48,815 nucleotides of DNA from NCBI GenBank assembly GCA_020850945.1, contig JADZDR010000037.1, forward strand, positions 1-48,815, in the 5' to 3' direction. This DNA comes from Acidimicrobiia bacterium (GTDB lineage Bacteria; Actinomycetota; Acidimicrobiia; UBA2766). This document shows, in pieces, positions 24,725 through 33,025 of this stretch. The notes under the pieces were generated by a model. It was not told the DNA's origin, made no database searches, and saw only the letters and a list, made by a program, of their open reading frames with translations. Position numbers and translations under genes: made by a program. Within the stretch, counting starts at the first letter, position 1; each line of letters starts with the position of its first letter.

Positions 24725-26376
24725 CGTGTCTCCCTGTCCCCGGATGCACGTGCGGCGGCGTCGGCGACGAGTGTGGCCTTGCGGATCTTGCCGGTCGGCG
24801 TCATGGGCAACTCCTCGCGCACGAGGATCTCCTCGGGCACGAGGTATCTCATCGCGCCCCGCGCGGTGAGATACGCGGCGACCGAGTCAGTGTCCACGTC
24901 GTGTCCGGGCCGGCAGACCACGTACGCGCACACGGTCTCGCCGAGGCGGGGGTCGGGCTTGGCGACCACGGCCGCGTCGTCGATATCGGGGTGGGACGTG
25001 AGGAGGTCCTCGACCTCCTTCGGGTAGATCTTCGTGCCACCCCTGTTGATGACTTCCTTCGCCCGGCTCGAGAAGTAGAGGAAGCCGTCCTCGTCCACGT
25101 ACCCGAGGTCGCCCGTGCGGAACCAGCCGTCGCCGTCGCGTGTTGCCGCCGTGAGCTCGGGCTGCTTCAGGTAGCCGCAGAACAGCGTCGGCCCCCGGAA
25201 GAGGATCTCGCCGACCTCGCCGGCCGGCAGGTCCCGTGTGGGATCGCCGGGGTCGACGATGCGCAGCTCGGCTCCGAAGACCGGCCGCCCGACCGACTCG
25301 AGGATCTTGTCCTCGGGGTCGAACGGCATCGTCCGCGTGTGCAGGATGTTCTCACCCATCCCGTACGTGTTCGCCGACTTCACGCCCCATGTGCGCTCGA
25401 GCTCCTCGATCAGCTCCGATGAGCTGCGCGCGCCACCGACACCCACGTTCTTCACCGAAGTCGTGTCGAAGCTCGCGAACTCGGGATGGTGGAGGATGCC
25501 GTAGAGGTGGGCCGGTGTGCCCGAGATCGAGGTCACACCCTCGCGTTCGATCAACTCGAGCACGTCGCGAGGTCGGTAGCGGTCGACGAGCACCATCGGT
25601 ATCGGGCCGAGGGCCGCCTGGTAGGTCGTGAAGTGCCCGAAGCTGTGCGTCATGGGAGAGCAGCACAGGTTGACCGTGCCGGCATCCATCGTGGCCATGA
25701 GACGGGACAGGGTCCGGAAGAGGGAGACGAGGGTGTTGTGGGTGTGGAGGAACCCCTTCGGGTCGCCCTCCGTGCCGGACGTGAAGTTCAGATAGAAGAC
25801 GTCGTCGGGGTGTGGCGACACGTCGCCGAGCCGGTCGAGGTGTCGCCTCCCCTCCTCGACGAGCGCCTCGAACTCCGACTCGGCTTCGTCCTTCGCCTCG
25901 TCGCGGGTGACGACGGCGTGGCGCAGCCCGGGGAGGCCGGCACGCAGGCCCCGGATCACGCCGGCGTAGTCGTGGTCGGCGTGGAGTCCGGGCACGACGA
26001 CGGCATCCGTCTCGCAGAAGTCGAGCAGGGACCGCACCTCACGCTCCCTGAAGACGAGATGGAGGGGTTGGATGACGGCACCTATGCGCGAGAGGGCGAT
26101 CTGGAGCTCGCAGAACTCGGTCCAGTTCGGGAGCTGCACGGCCACGATGTCGCCCGGTCCGATCCCCACACCGAGGAGGCCGGCCGCGAGCGCGTCGGCA
26201 CGTTCCTTCCACGCGGCCAGGGTCGTATACGTGTCCTTGGTGACGAGCACGACCTTCTCCGGTTCCGCGGCGACGGTCGCGTCGAAGAGCTCGTGCAGCG
26301 TCTCGTCCGCCCAGAGCCCCTTGCCGACCCACATGTCCCGGTAGGCGGCGGGGAAGGCCGGAAACCCGTGAGTCAC
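24721..26376 (-). CDS. AMP-dependent acyl-CoA synthetase/ligase (ANL superfamily)
   Basis: A 551-residue adenylate-forming enzyme that activates a carboxylic acid with ATP and CoA. The motifs appear in order: P-loop-like FTSGTEGDPKGFLHTH, the NTYGMGEN loop (usual YG.TE with Gly in place of Thr), WFRTGDLGYVDEDGFLYFSSRAKEVINRGGTKIYPKEVED and the C-terminal MTPTGKIRKA with the catalytic Lys. GTG 26376 overlaps the FAD-enzyme stop as GTGA and starts the homologous region. It is the likely CoA-loading step for the minus-strand cluster. The N-terminal AYRDMWVGKGLW resembles aryl/cyclohexanecarboxylate-type ligases, but the substrate remains open. Confidence 0.93.
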   Translation of the reverse strand: MTHGFPAFPAAYRDMWVGKGLWADETLHELFDATVAAEPEKVVLVTKDTYTTLAAWKERADALAAGLLGVGIGPGDIVAVQLPNWTEFCELQIALSRIGAVIQPLHLVFREREVRSLLDFCETDAVVVPGLHADHDYAGVIRGLRAGLPGLRHAVVTRDEAKDEAESEFEALVEEGRRHLDRLGDVSPHPDDVFYLNFTSGTEGDPKGFLHTHNTLVSLFRTLSRLMATMDAGTVNLCCSPMTHSFGHFTTYQAALGPIPMVLVDRYRPRDVLELIEREGVTSISGTPAHLYGILHHPEFASFDTTSVKNVGVGGARSSSELIEELERTWGVKSANTYGMGENILHTRTMPFDPEDKILESVGRPVFGAELRIVDPGDPTRDLPAGEVGEILFRGPTLFCGYLKQPELTAATRDGDGWFRTGDLGYVDEDGFLYFSSRAKEVINRGGTKIYPKEVEDLLTSHPDIDDAAVVAKPDPRLGETVCAYVVCRPGHDVDTDSVAAYLTARGAMRYLVPEEILVREELPMTPTGKIRKATLVADAAARASGDRETR

Positions 26377-27680
26377 CCGACCCCCTCGAGGATTCGGTCG
26401 GCGCAGAGGAGGGCGGAGTCGGCCGCGCATTCGAGGCCGGGCAACGCCCGCGACGCCACGGTGTCGCCGCAGAGCCAGAGGCCGTCCACGCCGGGCGTAT
26501 GCGACGCGGGTCGGAACACTCCTTCGCGACCGGGATTCCGCGCCGGTTCCTCCCAGTGGAAGTAGCCGTCCTCCCAGATCACCTTGTCCCTCCAGCCGGG
26601 GAACATCTCGTCGAGATCCTGCCTGAGGAGATCGAGGGTCGCCTCGAGGCGTGGCTTGTCCGATCCGAGCTCGATGTCGCACTGACAGCAGGCCTCGAAG
26701 AGGTGCTCCCCCGCGGGTGAGACCTCCGGAGTCACGTTGCTCGCCATGAACCCGGCGAGGGGATGGCCCGCGCGGCGCGCGTCCGTGAGGACGAAGTGCT
26801 TCCCCTCGTAGAGGGGCTCGTGCAATGCGGCCGTGATCCCGAAGATGGCGGTCTGCCTGTCGAGGCCGTGCACCTGCGTGACGAAGTCGGGGGGGAAAGC
26901 CGCCACGTCGGCGAGATCGAAGAGGTCCCAGACGGGGAACGCCGCGACGACGAGGTCGGCATCCAGTCGTTCCCGTGATCCGTCACGCTGCTCCACGACG
27001 ACGCCCCGGGCCCGGCCTTCCTCGATGACGATCTCGCGGACGCGTGCCCGCGTCCGGATCTCTCCGTCTGCCTCCCGGGTGGCTTCGGCGAGGATCCGCA
27101 TGAAGTCCCCGTAGCCGTGCGCGGCGAGGTACACGCGGGGCATGCCCATGATGATCTGCAGCGACCGGATCATCGAGCTCGCCGCCACGACATCGAGGCG
27201 GGGCAGCGTGGTGAGGACGATGGACCCGAAGCGGGCCATGTCGACGAGGGCGGGGTGCGTGACCCGTTCCGCGAGCCAGTCCTGCGCCGATATGGCGTCG
27301 AGGTCGGGTAGGTCGGCCTCTTCGACCGACCCGAGGGCCGCCATGAACTCCATGACCTCGTCGGTCGGTGCCTGCGTCACGAGGCTGGGCAGGCTCACGA
27401 ACTCCCCCTCGGCGAAGTGCCTGATGTCCTCGAAGAAACCGCGGGCGCCGGGCTCCCTGCCCACGGCTTCGAAGAGGGCGTCGACACGTCCGCCTTCGAG
27501 TCCCGCCCGCGGACCACCGACGTTCGTCACATGCCCACGGCGCCTGTGGGAGTGCGCCCGCCCCCCCAGGTCTCTGGCGGCCTCGAGCGTGAGCACGTCG
27601 AGCCCGCCGCGGGCGAGCAGCGCGCTCACGCCGAGTCCACCGATCCCCGCCCCGACGACGATGGCATCATTGCTCGCCAT
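26373..27680 (-). CDS. Phytoene-desaturase-like FAD oxidoreductase
   Basis: A 435-residue flavoprotein, smaller than the other three FAD enzymes here. The FAD motif is AIVVGAGIGGLGVSALLARGGLDVLTLEAARDLGGRAHSH, and the C-terminal motif reads VDGLWLCGDTVASRALPGLECAADSALLCADRI. ATG 27680 has a GGGAGG ribosome site nine bases upstream (27690-27695 on the plus strand). The start codon lies in the palindrome CCATGG and overlaps the ATG of the divergent VOC gene by two bases. It is the first gene of the long minus-strand series, so its promoter must lie inside or beyond the VOC gene. Confidence 0.88.
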   Translation of the reverse strand: MASNDAIVVGAGIGGLGVSALLARGGLDVLTLEAARDLGGRAHSHRRRGHVTNVGGPRAGLEGGRVDALFEAVGREPGARGFFEDIRHFAEGEFVSLPSLVTQAPTDEVMEFMAALGSVEEADLPDLDAISAQDWLAERVTHPALVDMARFGSIVLTTLPRLDVVAASSMIRSLQIIMGMPRVYLAAHGYGDFMRILAEATREADGEIRTRARVREIVIEEGRARGVVVEQRDGSRERLDADLVVAAFPVWDLFDLADVAAFPPDFVTQVHGLDRQTAIFGITAALHEPLYEGKHFVLTDARRAGHPLAGFMASNVTPEVSPAGEHLFEACCQCDIELGSDKPRLEATLDLLRQDLDEMFPGWRDKVIWEDGYFHWEEPARNPGREGVFRPASHTPGVDGLWLCGDTVASRALPGLECAADSALLCADRILEGVG

Positions 27681-28116
27681 GGACCTCGACCTCCCACCCA
27701 TCGACCAGATCGGTTTCGTCGTGCGTGACATGGACACGGCGCTTCGCACCTACGAGCCCCTCTTCGGGCCGTTCGGCGTCTTCGAGCTGCCGATCGTGGG
27801 AGCCGACTACAGGGGCCGTGGGTGCGACTGCCGCATCCGCATCGCCCTGGGTCGGTCCGGCCCGCTCGAGATCGAGCTCATCGAGCTCCTCGAAGGCGAG
27901 GCCCTCTACGCCGAGTTCCTCGCGGACGGCCGTGAGGGGATGCATCACGTCCGCACGTCCGTCCCGGACCTCGAGCCGGCACTCGACGCCTGCAGCGGGA
28001 TCGGCTTCCGGCCCGTGTTCTCCGGTGACCTCGACCCGATACCGGTTCGCTTCGCCTATCTCGAGGGTCCCGACGGCACGCTCCTCGAACTTGTTGAATA
28101 CAGTCACACCAGTTGA
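27679..28116 (+). CDS. VOC-superfamily (glyoxalase / methylmalonyl-CoA epimerase-like) protein
   Basis: A 145-residue VOC protein with two beta-alpha-beta-beta-beta units: IDQIGFVVRDMDTALRTY at the start and GMHHVRTSVPDLEPAL in the middle, ending EGPDGTLLELVEY. The first metal ligand, usually His in IDHIG, is Gln; the middle His and C-terminal Glu are kept. Epimerase, isomerase or lyase activity is possible. The start is uncertain: ATG 27679 overlaps the divergent ATG 27680, while ATG 27661 (M A S L L A M) lies within the opposite gene. Neither has a ribosome site. The tail overlaps the TetR upstream region. Confidence 0.85.
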   Translation: MDLDLPPIDQIGFVVRDMDTALRTYEPLFGPFGVFELPIVGADYRGRGCDCRIRIALGRSGPLEIELIELLEGEALYAEFLADGREGMHHVRTSVPDLEPALDACSGIGFRPVFSGDLDPIPVRFAYLEGPDGTLLELVEYSHTS

Positions 28117-28147
28117 ATTCCCTCAAGCAACTTGAACGCATTATAAT
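28111..28147 (+). promoter_or_regulatory. tetR promoter with nested dyads
   Basis: A perfect -10 TATAAT (28142-28147) is preceded by interlocking inverted repeats: TCAAG-CAA-CTTGA (28123-28135), TTGA-N6-TCAA (28113-28126) and AGTTG-N12-CAACT (28111-28132). No clear -35 is seen at 16-18 bp, so activity may depend on a factor. Dyads over the -35 region fit autorepression by the TetR protein, as in most TetR genes. The region is A+T-rich against its surroundings. Confidence 0.5.
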
Positions 28148-28179
28148 GAGAGGGTCGAGTCAGGGGAAGTGGCGATTTC

Positions 28180-28869
28180 ATGGACCTCGTGACGGAGCAG
28201 AAGCTCGAACGCCGGCAGCGCATGCTCGAGGCGACACGCGCTCTCGTCGCCACGCGGGGGTATGACGAGATCACCGTCAAGGACCTGGCCGAGGCGTGTC
28301 GCGTCTCCGTGCCGACGATCTACAACACCTTCGGCGGGAAGGACGAGCTGATCGGCGAGGCGGTGCGGGCGAACTTCGTCGAGGTCCTGCGTCGCGCCGA
28401 GGCCGAGGTGACGGAGAAGGGCTGGCAGCGTCTCCTCGGCATTGTCGAGCAGTGCGGCACGGAGATGGTGCGCCTGCCCGAGTACCACAGATCCCTCATC
28501 GGCTTCTTCGCGGCGACGATGGCCGGGCACGGTCTGCCCGAGTCTCTCGCCCGCCTCCTCGCAGACGAGATAGAGGCTGCCTTGGTCGAGATGCGCAGCG
28601 CCCGCCAGCTCGCCGACTGGGTCGACATCTCCGTGCTCGCCGAGCAGATCTCCGGCATCTGTGTGATGGCTGCCGTGGAGTGGGCGATGGGGTTCCGCGA
28701 TGCGGACGGCCTCCTCTCGGTGATGGTCTTCGGGACTTCGATGCTCGTCCTCGGCGCCGCCCGCGGGAAGGCGAAGGAAGCCCTCATGGCTCGCATCACG
28801 GAGGTGCAGCCGGGTGCAAAGGCCGCACCCGCCGAGTCTCCGGCGCCGGCACCGGAGGCGGTCCCATGA
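28180..28869 (+). CDS. TetR-family transcriptional regulator
   Basis: A 229-residue regulator. The helix-turn-helix spans about residues 25-62: ATRGYDEITVKDLAEACRVSVPTIYNTFGGKDELI, a standard TetR sequence. The C-terminal ligand domain is hydrophobic and ends in an Ala/Pro-rich tail (about 212-229). ATG 28180 follows GGGGAAG at usable spacing. The gene leads a plus-strand operon and its stop overlaps the kinase-like gene as ATGA. It probably controls this operon and perhaps the divergent cluster; the ligand could be a pathway acyl-CoA. Confidence 0.93.
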   Translation: MDLVTEQKLERRQRMLEATRALVATRGYDEITVKDLAEACRVSVPTIYNTFGGKDELIGEAVRANFVEVLRRAEAEVTEKGWQRLLGIVEQCGTEMVRLPEYHRSLIGFFAATMAGHGLPESLARLLADEIEAALVEMRSARQLADWVDISVLAEQISGICVMAAVEWAMGFRDADGLLSVMVFGTSMLVLGAARGKAKEALMARITEVQPGAKAAPAESPAPAPEAVP

Positions 28870-29849
28870 ACCCCGCGGTGTTGGGGAGGGCGCTTGCGAT
28901 CCGCGCCCCGGGGCTGGGTGTCGAGAGCATCGCGGCGGTACACCGCTTCCCGGCGGGCCTGTCCTCGCAGAGCTGGCGTGTCGACGCCGCCACCGGCGAC
29001 GGTCCCGTCACGTGGGTGATGCGCCGCGAACCCGAGTTCGGCGTGATCCCCCCCTACGACCTCGCCGCCGAGGCGCGACTCATGCAGGCCGCCGCGCAGG
29101 CCGGTGTGCCGGTTCCCGCCGTCGTGCACGTCGAGACGGACGCGGACGTGCTCGGCGCCCGGTTCCTCCTCATGGAGTACGTCGAAGGCGAGACGTACCG
29201 GAGCCAGGACGCGGTACTCGCATCGGATCCCGGCCTGACTGCGGCTCTGCAGGATGAGTTCGTGGACGTGCTCGCCCGCATCCACCGCATGGAACAGGAT
29301 GTCCTGCCCGGGTACAGGGATTCACGAGATGCGGCACGGGCGCACGTCGCCGAGTGCCGCCGCCGCATGGCCGAGACCGAGGTCCTCCCCCACCCGCTCG
29401 TGGCGGACACGCTCGACATGCTCGAGGAGCTCGCCCCGGCAGACGCGCCCCTCGTCCTCTGCCACGGCGACTACCGCCTGCCCAACCTGAAGTGGTCCGA
29501 CAGGCGCATCGTGGGGGTCCTCGACTGGGAGCTCGCCCGCGTCACGGACCCCATGGCGGACCTCGCCTTCACGCAGACGGTCGGGGCCGGCCCATGTGCT
29601 GTCATGGGGCCGCTCGCCGCCCGCTACGCAGACCGGTCCGGTAACCAGATCGACGAGACACGCCTCGCCTTCCACCGCGCCCTCGAGATGGCAAAGAGCG
29701 TGATCATCGGACTTGCAGGCGCGTACGACCTCGCCTCAGGTGGCGACGATCTGCGTCTCCTGTCGACGGCAGGCCTCGCGGGCACGGGTGAGTCGATCGT
29801 CGGCATGTTGCGCACGCAGTTCGAAGCGCTGGCGGGGGTGAACCCGTGA
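28866..29849 (+). CDS. Aminoglycoside-phosphotransferase-like (APH/ChoK) kinase
   Basis: A 327-residue protein with the APH fold. Motifs are FPAGLSSQSWRVD (glycine-rich loop), WVMRREP (probable ATP-binding Lys position held by Arg), LVLCHGDYRLPNLKW (HGDxxxxN catalytic loop) and GVLDWELARVTDPMADLA (Mg2+-binding Asp). Close relatives are common in actinobacterial acyl-CoA catabolic clusters next to acyl-CoA dehydrogenases and are not antibiotic resistance proteins as far as is known. Four-base overlaps link it to tetR and to the DUF6285-like gene. It may phosphorylate an alcohol or hydroxyacyl intermediate. Confidence 0.92.
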   Translation: MNPAVLGRALAIRAPGLGVESIAAVHRFPAGLSSQSWRVDAATGDGPVTWVMRREPEFGVIPPYDLAAEARLMQAAAQAGVPVPAVVHVETDADVLGARFLLMEYVEGETYRSQDAVLASDPGLTAALQDEFVDVLARIHRMEQDVLPGYRDSRDAARAHVAECRRRMAETEVLPHPLVADTLDMLEELAPADAPLVLCHGDYRLPNLKWSDRRIVGVLDWELARVTDPMADLAFTQTVGAGPCAVMGPLAARYADRSGNQIDETRLAFHRALEMAKSVIIGLAGAYDLASGGDDLRLLSTAGLAGTGESIVGMLRTQFEALAGVNP

Positions 29850-30298
29850 TCCTGCTCGACTCCGGCCAGATCGTCGCCGCGGTCCGCCGCTCGCTCGCAG
29901 CCCACGTCCTACCCGCGATCGGCGACGACTTCGCCCGCCTCCAGGTGACAGCCGCCCTGCAGGCTCTCGCCGAGGTGCACGACCGCCTCACCGCAGGCGA
30001 CCCGATGGCACGCGTGAACACGCGCCTCGAAGCGGACCTGCACGACCTCGCGCGGGAGCTGGTGGAGACGGATCCCGCCACGGCCGAGCGTGTCGAGGCG
30101 CTCCTCTCCACCCTGCCGGAAGCAGATCCGCCCCGTACGCGTGCCCGCGAGCTGGGGCACGGCCTCACCGGCGTACTCGGCGAGGCCGAGGCGGCGAGCC
30201 GGAGCCGCCTCCTCGACCTGCTCCAGGACCACGCCGCCCGCACGGCGGGTGAGGACACGATCTGGATGTGCCGCGAGGCCATCGAGTCACTGCAATGA
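29846..30298 (+). CDS. DUF6285-like helical protein
   Basis: A 150-residue, almost entirely helical protein without membrane segments. The N-terminal VAAVRRSLAAHVLPAIGDDFARLQVTAALQALAEVHDRL matches the pattern of DUF6285 proteins (VR.FL...VLPAL......F..RVA.NAL..V.REL), which typically follow an APH-like kinase gene. GTG 29846 overlaps the kinase stop as GTGA. The pairing implies that the two proteins act together; the function is unknown. The family name is from memory and the match is moderate. Confidence 0.8.
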   Translation: MILLDSGQIVAAVRRSLAAHVLPAIGDDFARLQVTAALQALAEVHDRLTAGDPMARVNTRLEADLHDLARELVETDPATAERVEALLSTLPEADPPRTRARELGHGLTGVLGEAEAASRSRLLDLLQDHAARTAGEDTIWMCREAIESLQ

Positions 30299-30310
30299 GG
30301 AGGACGACCA

Positions 30311-31078
30311 ATGGAGATATCGCTGAGTGACCGCGTCGCCATCGTGACCGGGGGCGGCACAGGGCTGGGCCGGAGCTTCGCCCGTGCCCTCGGAGACGCC
30401 GGCGCGGCAGTCGTCGTGACGGGCCGGCGGCAGGAGCCGCTCGACGAGACGGTCGCGGAGCTGGAGGGAAACGGTGCGAAGGCCCTCGCCGTCACGTGCG
30501 ACGCCCGGTCCCGCGAGGATGTCGAGGCTGCCGTGGCGGCCGCGAGCGAGTGGGGCGGCGCAGTCGACATCCTCGTGAACAACGCCGCGATCTACCCCCC
30601 CATGCCGCTCCTGAACGTGACCGAGGAGCAGTGGCTCGACGTGATGGACACCAACCTGAACGGACCGTTCCGCTTCGCGCAGGTGTGTGCCCACCTCATG
30701 GTGACGAAGGGGTGGGGGCGGATCGTGAACATCCTGTCACCCTCCGCTCTCCTCGGCTTCCAGATGGTGAGCGCGTACGGGACCTCGAAGGGCGGGCTCG
30801 CGTCGATGACGCGCCAGCTCGCCGCCGAGCTCGGTCCCCTCGGGATCACCGTCAACTCGCTCGTGCCCGGCGTCACGCCCACCGACACGTTCGTGGGCCT
30901 GTTCACGCAGATCGGTGTCGACCTGATGAGCAAGGGTGTGCCGGCCGGGCGCGCCTGCACGGAGGACGACGCCACGGCGGCACTCGTCCTCCTCGCGTCC
31001 GACGCGGGCGCATACATCACGGGCACGACGATCTGCGTGGACGGCGGTATGTCGTCCGTGTTCCCGATGGGTACGTGA
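30311..31078 (+). CDS. Short-chain dehydrogenase/reductase
   Basis: A 255-residue classical SDR. It has VTGGGTGLGRSFA (cofactor loop), NNAAIYPP, the catalytic Ser in NILSPSALLG, SAYGTSKGG (Tyr-x3-Lys) and the C-terminal ITGTTICVDGG. An Arg pair after beta-2 (VVVTGRRQEPL) favours NADP(H). A GAGGAGGACGACC ribosome region precedes ATG 30311. It lies 12 bases after the DUF6285-like gene and 13 before the CrtC-like gene, so it is part of the tetR operon. It is not closely related to the other two SDRs. Confidence 0.93.
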   Translation: MEISLSDRVAIVTGGGTGLGRSFARALGDAGAAVVVTGRRQEPLDETVAELEGNGAKALAVTCDARSREDVEAAVAAASEWGGAVDILVNNAAIYPPMPLLNVTEEQWLDVMDTNLNGPFRFAQVCAHLMVTKGWGRIVNILSPSALLGFQMVSAYGTSKGGLASMTRQLAAELGPLGITVNSLVPGVTPTDTFVGLFTQIGVDLMSKGVPAGRACTEDDATAALVLLASDAGAYITGTTICVDGGMSSVFPMGT

Positions 31079-31091
31079 GGGAGGAGAACCG

Positions 31092-32105
31092 ATGACATTC
31101 GACCTGCCCCCGGGCCTGACAGCCGCGGACGAGGCGAGGCACCAGCCACCCGACGGGATCGGCGACCGCCTCTACGGCGACACGCTCTGGGTGAGCGTCG
31201 TCGATCCGGCCGCGCACGTGTTCGGTGTCAACCACTTCCATCTCACGAACAAGGGCTACGCCCGCTACGAGGCCCTCTACGTGATCGACGGGGCGACGCA
31301 GCTCTACGGGAACAAGTTCCCCCTCGCGCCCGAGGCGGACTCCGGCCCGTGGTCGGACGGGCACCTCTCGTACGAGGTCGTCGAGCCCTACGAGCACGTC
31401 CGCATCACGTTCGACGGCCGCCGCTTCGGTTTCGACCTCGACTTCCGGGGCCGCTTCGCGCCGTTCGACTACCACGACTCCGTGCGGGGTGATCCGCTCG
31501 CCGTCGCCTACCCGTTCCACTCGGGCCACTTCGAGCAGGCGATGAACTGCAGCGGCACGTTCGAGGTGCGGGGCGGCAAGACCGAACGCGGAGAACGCCG
31601 GATCGACTGCTGGTCCCACCGCGACCACACGTGGTCGGACCGCTTCTCGGAGGAGCAGGCGTGGGTCGTGAAGGAGAGCCACGTCCCCGCGCACTACTGG
31701 CCGTCGATCCAGCTCGCCGACCGGCACATCAACGTGTTCGGCCTCTACTTCCAGAACGAGTACGCCGACGCGGACAAGACCTTCGGCGGGTTCGTCTCGG
31801 ACAAGGACGGGAGCCGGCCCATGCTCGACGCGAAGGCCTGGATCGAGCCGTCGAGCGGGCCCGAGTGCCGGGCTGCCGAGAAGTGGCGCTACGAGCTCAC
31901 GCTGCCCGACGGCGAGGTGATCCACGTGCGCAACACGAGTCATCACGGCACGATCAAGCTCTGGAACCGGGCCGAGAACGACCTCGAGAATCGCATGGAC
32001 TGTTACGAGGCGTTCGTGGACTGGGAAGTCGAGGAGACGGGCGAGGTCGGCACCGGGATCGCCGAGCACAGCATCTTCCCCGTCTGGCCGCAGTGGATCG
32101 TCTGA
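31092..32105 (+). CDS. CrtC/AttH-like (DUF7064-type) lipocalin-fold protein
   Basis: A 337-residue beta-rich protein with the pattern of hydroxyneurosporene-synthase (CrtC)/AttH-like double lipocalin folds. Diagnostic is IDCWSHRDHTWSDRFSEEQ, corresponding to the G.G.RDHSWG.R motif of this superfamily, with GYARYEALYVIDG and FGFDLDFRGRFAPFDYHD earlier. CrtC hydrates carotenoid double bonds, and relatives of unknown function occur in actinobacterial lipid and sterol clusters. There is no signal peptide. ATG 31092 follows GGGAGGAG closely. Placed between two SDRs, it could hydrate or bind an isoprenoid-like intermediate. Confidence 0.82.
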   Translation: MTFDLPPGLTAADEARHQPPDGIGDRLYGDTLWVSVVDPAAHVFGVNHFHLTNKGYARYEALYVIDGATQLYGNKFPLAPEADSGPWSDGHLSYEVVEPYEHVRITFDGRRFGFDLDFRGRFAPFDYHDSVRGDPLAVAYPFHSGHFEQAMNCSGTFEVRGGKTERGERRIDCWSHRDHTWSDRFSEEQAWVVKESHVPAHYWPSIQLADRHINVFGLYFQNEYADADKTFGGFVSDKDGSRPMLDAKAWIEPSSGPECRAAEKWRYELTLPDGEVIHVRNTSHHGTIKLWNRAENDLENRMDCYEAFVDWEVEETGEVGTGIAEHSIFPVWPQWIV

Positions 32106-32863
32106 GACGCTTCGAGGGCAGGTGCGGCTGGATCACCGGCGCCGCCTCGGGCCTGGGTCGGGCGATCGCACTGCGCATGGCATCCGAGGGTGCAGACCTC
32201 GTCCTGAGCGACGTGGACGGCGGCGGTCTCGAGGAGACCGTTGCCCTCGTCGGAGCCGGCAACGGTGGTGGAGACGCCGTCGCCGAAGTGGCGGACGTGA
32301 CGTCGACGGCGGACTGCCGTCGTGCCGCGGAGCGGGCCGGGGCGGAGTTCGGCCGTCTCGACTTCGCGGTCGCCAACGCCGGCATCGTCAGGATCGGCCC
32401 CGTCGAGCACGTCGCCGAAGACGACTGGTCGGCCGTCCTCGACGTCGACCTGCACGGCGTCTGGCGCACCGCCCGGGCGGCTCTCCCCGGCCTGAAGAGG
32501 GCCGGCGGTGGCGCGATGGTCCTCATGTCGAGTGTCGAGGGGCTCACCGGGAACATGATGTTGCCCGCCTACTGCGCGGCGAAGACGGGGCTGCTCGGCC
32601 TGTGCCGGTCCCTCGCCCACGAAGGCGGCGCGCACGGCATCCGTGCCAACTGCGTGAACCCCGGCTACACGTCGACTGCGATGACCGAGCCGTTCGACGC
32701 CCTGCCCGGCTTTCGCGACACGATGGTGTCGAAGATCCCGCTCGGCCGTGTCGGCTCACCCGAGGACATCGCCGGTGTCGTCGCCTTCCTCTGCAGTGAT
32801 GATGCGCGTTACGTGACAGGTCAGGCCCTCGCCGTCGACGGCGGCTACACGGCCGTGCTGTGA
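32093..32863 (+). CDS. Short-chain dehydrogenase/reductase
   Basis: A 256-residue SDR: GWITGAASGLGRAIA, the acidic LVLSDVDG end of beta-2 (NAD preference), ANAGIV, LMSSVEG and PAYCAAKTGL (catalytic Ser, Tyr-x3-Lys), then VTGQALAVDGG. GTG 32093 is the most likely start; it overlaps the previous gene by 13 bases and there is no ATG before the cofactor motif. It is strikingly similar to the minus-strand SDR at 10954-11712, including the GNMML and GLCRSLAHE segments, so the two arose by duplication. Confidence 0.9.
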   Translation: MDRLRRFEGRCGWITGAASGLGRAIALRMASEGADLVLSDVDGGGLEETVALVGAGNGGGDAVAEVADVTSTADCRRAAERAGAEFGRLDFAVANAGIVRIGPVEHVAEDDWSAVLDVDLHGVWRTARAALPGLKRAGGGAMVLMSSVEGLTGNMMLPAYCAAKTGLLGLCRSLAHEGGAHGIRANCVNPGYTSTAMTEPFDALPGFRDTMVSKIPLGRVGSPEDIAGVVAFLCSDDARYVTGQALAVDGGYTAVL

Positions 32864-33025
32864 AGGGTCCGGGAGGTCGAGGAGTGCTGTATCGATCGGT
32901 ACCGCCCCCACGTTGGGAGATTGCCTCGGAAAGCATCACCTTCCTCGACTATCCCTTCTATCCGTCGAGTGTGTACCCATCGCGGCAGCTCACGGCGGCC
33001 GACACCGTGGATGTCAATCTGAGTC

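Noticed and set aside
22670-25027. A 785-codon plus-strand open frame across the LLM genes
   Set aside because: Opposite three LLM genes and part of the ligase gene with clear family motifs; the frame has no recognisable domain.
28866-29849. Aminoglycoside resistance gene
   Set aside because: The APH fold is present, but the neighbours and overall pattern match the catabolic-cluster kinase-like group, not resistance enzymes.
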